A stretch of 64,000 nucleotides of DNA from Corynebacterium falsenii. GTDB taxonomy: Bacteria > Actinomycetota > Actinomycetes > Mycobacteriales > Mycobacteriaceae. The stretch lies in contig NZ_CP083646.1 of assembly GCF_020099275.1 (NCBI RefSeq), positions 1,674,001 to 1,738,000 on the forward strand. Direction: 5' to 3'. The stretch's first letter is position 1; each line of letters begins with the position of its first letter. Shown one piece after another: positions 59,840 to 64,000 of this stretch. The position numbers were made by a program, and so were the translations under genes. The notes under the pieces are model-generated. The model was not told the DNA's origin. It saw only the letters and a list, made by a program, of their open reading frames with translations, and ran no database searches.

Positions 59840-61318
59840 CTATGCGCCCGCCGTCGTGGAGGTCTGTGCTTGGCCATCACGGCAGGTGACTTTGCCGCGC
59901 AACAAGGTGGTGGTGACCTTCACGGGCATGTCCATACCCTCGTACGGCGTGTTGCGGGACTTGGAGGCCATCTCCTCTCCCCTGGCAATCCACTGTGCAT
60001 TCGTGTCCACGGCGCACAGGTTGGCGGGCTCGCCCACGGCGATGGGTCGGCCGTGTCCGGGAAGTTTGACGATCTCTGCGGGGCGCTCGGACATGACGCG
60101 GGCCACGAAGCGCCAGTCCTGATCACCGTTGAGAACGAAGATCTGGGCGATGAGCGCCAGGGAGGTCTCAAGGCCGAGCATGCCGGGGCGTGCTTTGTCG
60201 AATTCGCAGCACTTCTCCTCGGAACCGTGCGGAGCGTGATCGGTAGCCACGCAGTCAATGATGCCGTCGATGAGTGCCTGTCGCAGCGCATCGACGTCGC
60301 GCTGCTCGCGCAAGGGTGGGTTCACGCGGTTTACGCCATCGTAGGTTTCCAACCGTTCGTCGGTGAGCAGCAGGTGGTGCGGGGTGACCTCGGCGCTGAG
60401 CGGGATGTTCTGCTCCTTGGCCCACTTCAGCAGGGACACGGTTCCCTCGGTGGAGGCGTGGCAGATGTGCAGACGGCCACCGTAATCGCGGGCCATGATC
60501 GCATCGCGAGCCACGATGGATTCCTCGGCGACGCGCGGCCAGCCGGACAGCCCCAGGCGGGCGGCAGTGTCGCCCTCGTGGGCCACGGCAGTCTCGGTCA
60601 GACGGGGCTCTTCGCAGTGCTGGGCGAGCAGCACGTCCATGCCCTTGGAGTATTCAATGGCGCGGCGCATGAGGCGCGGGTCGGCCACGCACTTACCGTC
60701 ATCGGAGAACATGCGCACCTTGGCGTCCGAGTCGGCCATCATGCCGAACTCAGTGAGTTCCTCGCCGCGCAGGCCCTTGGAGATCGAGCCGACGGGGTGG
60801 ACGTCGCAGAGGTTGGTGTGCTGGCCCTTGAACCAGACGGGCTCGGCGATGGAGGGGTTATCCATGACGGGCGCGGTGTTGGCCATGGTGAACACCGCGG
60901 TGAAACCGCCCTGGGCGGCGGCCGCCGAGCCGGTGGCGATGGTTTCCGTATCCTCACGGCCGGGCTCGCGCAGGTGAACGTGCATGTCCACCAGACCGGG
61001 CAGCAGAACCTGGCCGTTAAGGTCGATGGTCTCTCCCCCATCGCTGAGCTTGCCGCTGAGGTCGGCGCCGATCTCGGCGATCACGCCGTCGCGGATCAGG
61101 ACATCGGTCGGCTCGCCTTCGCCGTAGATGAGCACGCCGGTGAGCAAAACCTCGTTGTCCGCACCCGTGGGGTGTGGCGCGAGATCGCCGGTGGCCGGGT
61201 AGTTGCTAGTCGCGGTGGTATGCGTCATATCGGTGATCCCTGTCTTCGATGTCTTCAGCGGCGCCTGGGTCGTCGTTTCTTCCATACTCATGTCACTCAT
61301 GTCACTCATGTCACTCAT
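59840..61318 (-). CDS. pyrC: Dihydroorotase
   Basis: 492 residues from ATG 61318. The metal site HVHLREPG is followed by further ligands in HICHAST and [10 protein letters not shown], with [15 protein letters not shown] as the family block. The enzyme closes carbamoyl aspartate to dihydroorotate. The first four ATG codons lie nine bases apart inside a 9-bp repeat, giving [18 protein letters not shown] precedes the first. ATG 61228 would give 462 residues, closer to usual length. Confidence 0.95.
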   Translation of the reverse strand: MSDMSDMSDMSMEETTTQAPLKTSKTGITDMTHTTATSNYPATGDLAPHPTGADNEVLLTGVLIYGEGEPTDVLIRDGVIAEIGADLSGKLSDGGETIDLNGQVLLPGLVDMHVHLREPGREDTETIATGSAAAAQGGFTAVFTMANTAPVMDNPSIAEPVWFKGQHTNLCDVHPVGSISKGLRGEELTEFGMMADSDAKVRMFSDDGKCVADPRLMRRAIEYSKGMDVLLAQHCEEPRLTETAVAHEGDTAARLGLSGWPRVAEESIVARDAIMARDYGGRLHICHASTEGTVSLLKWAKEQNIPLSAEVTPHHLLLTDERLETYDGVNRVNPPLREQRDVDALRQALIDGIIDCVATDHAPHGSEEKCCEFDKARPGMLGLETSLALIAQIFVLNGDQDWRFVARVMSERPAEIVKLPGHGRPIAVGEPANLCAVDTNAQWIARGEEMASKSRNTPYEGMDMPVKVTTTLLRGKVTCRDGQAQTSTTAGA

Positions 61319-61321
61319 GTC
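61286..61321. repeat. Four-copy 9-bp repeat that multiplies the pyrC start codon
   Basis: ACTCATGTC occurs four times head to tail (61286, 61295, 61304, 61313). Each copy carries an in-frame ATG on the coding strand and encodes Met-Ser-Asp. Confidence 0.9.
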
Positions 61322-61331
61322 TGTTCCCCGC

Positions 61332-62294
61332 CTATCCCTGATGCCCGGTGGCTGATGCCGGGGCATCCGTGCCGACCAGCAGGGTGAACAGCACAGCCAT
61401 GCGCACATGCACGCCGGCGGTGACCTGATTGAGCACCACGGCTTGGGGTGCGTCGGCTACGTCGTAGTTGATTTCCATGCCGCGCAGCATGGGACCGGGG
61501 TGCATGATGATCGCATCGTCGCGCATGAGGTCCTTGCGGGCCTGGGATAGGCCGAACCTGGTGGCGTACTCCCGGTGGGAGGGGAAGAAGCCTCCGTTCA
61601 TCCGCTCGGCCTGGACACGCAACATCATGACTGCATCGGCATCGCGGATTTCAGCGTCGAACTGGGAAGACACCCGAACGGGGTGCTCCGTGGTACCCCA
61701 TTTCTCCACCCCGAACGGTACGAGGGTGTCGGGGGCGACGAAGACAACCTCGGCGCCAAGGGTGGACAGCAGTTGGGCGTTCGAACGGGCGACGCGAGAG
61801 TGCAGGATGTCACCGATGATGACCACCTTGCGCCCGGCGATGGAGCCGAGCTTGCGTCGCATCGTGACGGCATCAAGGAGGGCCTGGGTGGGGTGCTGGT
61901 TTGCGCCGTCGCCGGCGTTGATGACGGCGGTATCACCCAGCCAGTTGGCGACCTGGCGGGCGGCGCCGGAGGATGGGTGGCGCATGACGATGGCGTCCGC
62001 GCCAACAGCCTTGAGGGTCAGCGCGGTATCGCGGAGGGATTCGCCCTTCTTCACCGACGAGGAGGAAGCGGAGATGTTGATGACGTCCGCGCTCATCCAC
62101 TTTCCGGCGGTTTCAAAGCTGGAGCGGGTGCGGGTCGAGTTCTCGTAGAACATGGTGAAGATCGTGCGACCGCGCAGGGTGGGCAGCTTCTTCATTTCCC
62201 GTCCCGCGAGGGCCTCCGCGAAGCGATCCGCTTCGTCCATGAGGCCGATGATCTCGTCTTTACTGAGGTCAGCGATGCTGAGAAGGTGTTTCAT
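61332..62294 (-). CDS. pyrB: Aspartate carbamoyltransferase catalytic subunit
   Basis: 320 residues. Carbamoyl-phosphate motif STRTRSSFE (near residue 54), HPTQALLD, and MHPGPMLRG near the C-terminus are present. It joins carbamoyl phosphate and aspartate. No pyrI regulatory subunit is seen, as usual for actinobacteria. It starts five bases after pyrR and lies 13 bases before pyrC, so the operon is tight. Confidence 0.98.
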   Translation of the reverse strand: MKHLLSIADLSKDEIIGLMDEADRFAEALAGREMKKLPTLRGRTIFTMFYENSTRTRSSFETAGKWMSADVINISASSSSVKKGESLRDTALTLKAVGADAIVMRHPSSGAARQVANWLGDTAVINAGDGANQHPTQALLDAVTMRRKLGSIAGRKVVIIGDILHSRVARSNAQLLSTLGAEVVFVAPDTLVPFGVEKWGTTEHPVRVSSQFDAEIRDADAVMMLRVQAERMNGGFFPSHREYATRFGLSQARKDLMRDDAIIMHPGPMLRGMEINYDVADAPQAVVLNQVTAGVHVRMAVLFTLLVGTDAPASATGHQG

Positions 62295-62299
62295 CGGTG

Positions 62300-62863
62300 T
62301 TAGCGCCTTTCCAAGACCACGCGGTCTTCGCCGTCGAGCTCGGCGAGCTCCACGGATACGTCTTCGACAGCTGCGGTGGGGATGTTCTTACCCACATAGT
62401 CCGCGCGGATCGGCAGGCGGCGGTGGCCGCGGTCGATGAGAACTGCGACCTGAACGCTGTGGGGGCGGCCGAGATCGCGCAGCGCATCGAGAGCGGCGCG
62501 GATGGAACGGCCGGAATAAAGAACGTCGTCGACGAGGATGACGATGGCATCATCAATACCCTCGGTCGGGATCTTCGTGGGTTTCAATGCCCGGTGCGTG
62601 GTTTGGCGCAGATCGTCGCGGTACAGGGTGATGTCAAGGGACCCCTGGAACACGTCCACGCCGGAGAAGTTCTTGATGTTGTCGGCCAAGCGGCCGGCGA
62701 GCGGCACACCCCCCGATGGGATCCCCAAGAGAACGACCCGGCGGGCCTGTTCACCATCGAGTGCCGTCTTTTCAATGATCTGGTGCGCGATGCGCGCGAC
62801 AGTGCGGGCCACATCCCCCTGATCCAGCAGGGTGGTCTGCGACTCTTGATCTGTCGAGTTCAT
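62300..62863 (-). CDS. pyrR: Bifunctional pyr operon regulator / uracil phosphoribosyltransferase PyrR
   Basis: 187 residues. The PRPP loop is [17 protein letters not shown] near residue 110. PyrR binds pyr mRNA when UMP is high and lowers expression. It is the first gene of pyrR-pyrB-pyrC-carA-carB-pyrF. ATG 62863 is preceded by a strong AAAGGAGG, which lies inside a leader hairpin with a PyrR-like loop, so autoregulation at translation is likely. Confidence 0.96.
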   Translation of the reverse strand: MNSTDQESQTTLLDQGDVARTVARIAHQIIEKTALDGEQARRVVLLGIPSGGVPLAGRLADNIKNFSGVDVFQGSLDITLYRDDLRQTTHRALKPTKIPTEGIDDAIVILVDDVLYSGRSIRAALDALRDLGRPHSVQVAVLIDRGHRRLPIRADYVGKNIPTAAVEDVSVELAELDGEDRVVLERR

Positions 62864-62866
62864 CGT

Positions 62867-62895
62867 GACCTCCTTTCCCGCCTCTCTGTGCGGTC
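62867..62895 (-). promoter_or_regulatory. Candidate PyrR-binding leader hairpin covering the pyrR ribosome-binding site
   Basis: On the minus strand CCGC (62893-62890) pairs with GCGG (62881-62878) around the loop ACAGAGAG. The outer arms GACC (62895) and GGTC (62867) enclose the GGAAAGGAGG ribosome-binding site. The loop resembles the CAGAGAGG loop of known PyrR sites. A -10 box TAAACT is at 62933-62928. Confidence 0.6.
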
Positions 62896-62992
62896 TGTTA
62901 AAGGATGTCTAACTCTGGTCAGAAAAGAGTTTAGCACGCCGGGCGGGGTTCGCCGGGCGTGCCCAGGCTGGGTACACCGAAGTGGGTGGGGG

Positions 62993-63661
62993 CTAGTTCT
63001 CCTCGGTTGTTTCCCTCGTGGAGTCCTCCGATGAGTCCTTCGTTAAGTCCTCGTTCGGCAACTCATCGTTCGCCGCAGGGTTCGTAGGTGCTGTGGCTTC
63101 TGTGGACTCTGTGGACTCTGTGGATCCCGTGCCCTCAGACGAAACAATGAGGTTATCGAGGTACGAGTCATCGTCGTTCTCGCGTGCCGTGGTTGCGGCA
63201 TCAGCGAGGCGCAGATCGGCCGTCTTCAGGATGCCGTCCAGTACGGCGTGCACATAGGCCGGGGCCTGATCGTTGGAGTACTCGCTGGCTAGTTCCACCC
63301 CCTCGGTGACGGACACGGGGTTGTCGACCTCGGGGTTGTACAACATCTCCCACGCGGTGACGCGCAGGACGGCGCGATCCACGGCGGGGATACGGTCGAG
63401 ACGCCAGTCGCTGGAGAGGTTCGACGCGATGGCATCATCGATGGCATCCAGGTGCACGGCGACTCCGGGAACGATGTCCTGGGTGTACTCCGGTACGGGC
63501 TTGACCTGGTTGTCCTGGTTGCGGGACAGCTCGATGCGATCCTCCAGGATCAACACCGGGTCGATGTCTCGAAACTCGGCCTCGAAGAGGATGTCCACGG
63601 CTCGGCGGCGCGCCTTGTAGCGCGAGCCGTGCCTTTTAAAGTTCTGCTTGGATGTGCTCAC
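62993..63661 (-). CDS. nusB: Transcription antitermination factor NusB
   Basis: 222 residues. The NusB fold covers about 13-160 ([45 protein letters not shown]). NusB binds boxA RNA with S10 in rRNA antitermination. The last 55 residues are an extra acidic Thr/Ser/Glu tail with STESTESTE and [14 protein letters not shown], from 9-bp and 12-bp DNA repeats; most NusB proteins end near residue 140-165. It lies 114 bp downstream of efp. Confidence 0.95.
   Translation of the reverse strand: MSTSKQNFKRHGSRYKARRRAVDILFEAEFRDIDPVLILEDRIELSRNQDNQVKPVPEYTQDIVPGVAVHLDAIDDAIASNLSSDWRLDRIPAVDRAVLRVTAWEMLYNPEVDNPVSVTEGVELASEYSNDQAPAYVHAVLDGILKTADLRLADAATTARENDDDSYLDNLIVSSEGTGSTESTESTEATAPTNPAANDELPNEDLTKDSSEDSTRETTEEN
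63021..63056. repeat. Three-copy 12-bp repeat in the acidic tail of NusB
   Basis: GAGTCCTCCGAT, GAGTCCTTCGTT and AAGTCCTCGTTC follow head to tail and encode Glu/Asp/Ser-rich tail residues. Confidence 0.65.
63091..63126. repeat. Four-copy 9-bp repeat encoding STE units in the tail of NusB
   Basis: CTGTGGCTT, CTGTGGACT twice and CTGTGGATC run head to tail. In the gene frame they give Ser-Thr-Glu. Confidence 0.85.
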
Positions 63662-63775
63662 AGTGTGCTTTGGATGCTCGTTAATGCTCAGTACTGCTTG
63701 AGGAGAAGAAAGGGAAAGAAGAGGGGCGCTACGGCCGCGGCGGAAACCGTGACTGCAGCCGCCTTCGCAGCCGAC

Positions 63776-64000
63776 TTAGTTGTTGACGCGGGAGAGGTAC
63801 TCGCCGGTGCGGGTGTCCACCTTGAGCACGTTGCCGGTCTCGATGAACAGCGGCACCTGGATCTCAGCACCGGTTTCCAGGGTGGCGGGCTTGGTGCCGC
63901 CGGTGGAGCGATCGCCCTGCAGGCCCGGATCGGTGTGCTCCACCTTGAGCTCAACGCTCACGGGAAGCTCAGCGAACAGCGGCTCGCCCTCGTGGAAGGA
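63776..64000 (-). CDS. efp: Elongation factor P, C-terminal part (5' end outside window)
   Basis: The reading frame runs off the right edge of the window; 74 C-terminal residues are visible. [14 protein letters not shown] and [19 protein letters not shown] followed by [12 protein letters not shown] are the OB-fold end of EF-P. The protein stimulates peptide-bond formation at poly-proline stretches. The efp-nusB order is common in Corynebacterium. The modified-residue loop lies outside the window. Confidence 0.96.
   Translation of the reverse strand, partial: SFHEGEPLFAELPVSVELKVEHTDPGLQGDRSTGGTKPATLETGAEIQVPLFIETGNVLKVDTRTGEYLSRVNN

Overview
The window is one contiguous, gene-dense stretch of a high-GC actinobacterial chromosome. 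Gene content and order match the core chromosome of the genus Corynebacterium: sufR-sufBDCSU-sufT, mptB, ctaA/ctaB, tkt-tal-zwf-opcA-pgl, secG-ppc-tpiA-pgk-gapA-whiA-yvcK-rapZ-uvrC, ribH-ribBA-ribE-ribD-rpe, rsmB-fmt-def-priA-metK-coaBC-rpoZ-gmk-mihF, pyrF-carB-carA-pyrC-pyrB-pyrR and nusB-efp. The genus call rests on this synteny and on mptB, opcA and mihF. No species call is made. I see no tRNA, rRNA, CRISPR array, insertion sequence, integrase or prophage.

Layout. 1-6.3 kb is the most variable part: the 3' end of a 2-oxoacid (indolepyruvate) ferredoxin oxidoreductase, a class I glutamine amidotransferase, an Ltp-domain surface protein, an ABC-F ATPase and a stand-alone lycopene cyclase. 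6.3-12.9 kb is the minus-strand suf operon for Fe-S cluster assembly under SufR. 13.2-20.3 kb holds the mannosyltransferase MptB, a two-gene ABC exporter, a FUSC membrane protein and the haem A enzymes CtaA and CtaB. 20.7-27.5 kb is the plus-strand pentose phosphate operon. From 27.7 kb to the end every gene is on the minus strand: central glycolysis and anaplerosis, cell-division and wall regulators, excision repair, riboflavin, translation initiation, SAM and CoA synthesis, nucleotide metabolism, NusB and EF-P.

Regulation visible in the DNA. The metK promoter carries a perfect TAGAC-N6-GTCTA box, the McbR operator known from C. glutamicum. The amidotransferase promoter at 1.4 kb carries a 9/10 copy in the same place between -35 and -10. 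The pyr operon begins with a hairpin whose loop resembles a PyrR-binding loop and whose outer stem covers the ribosome-binding site. A hairpin also covers the ABC-F ribosome-binding site. Several genes look leaderless, with a TAnnnT -10 box just before the start codon.

The main unexplained signal is a recurrent pattern of short tandem repeats with units of 9-19 bp and 2-9 copies, placed at gene edges. They abut or contain the stop codons of the oxidoreductase, Ltp/ABC-F, ctaB, zwf, ppc, pgk, whiA and pyrC genes. They lie in the leader of sufR. They are also translated as small peptide repeats in YvcK, RibE, RibD, PyrF, PyrC and NusB. Units inside reading frames are always multiples of three. 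None is explained by a known element.
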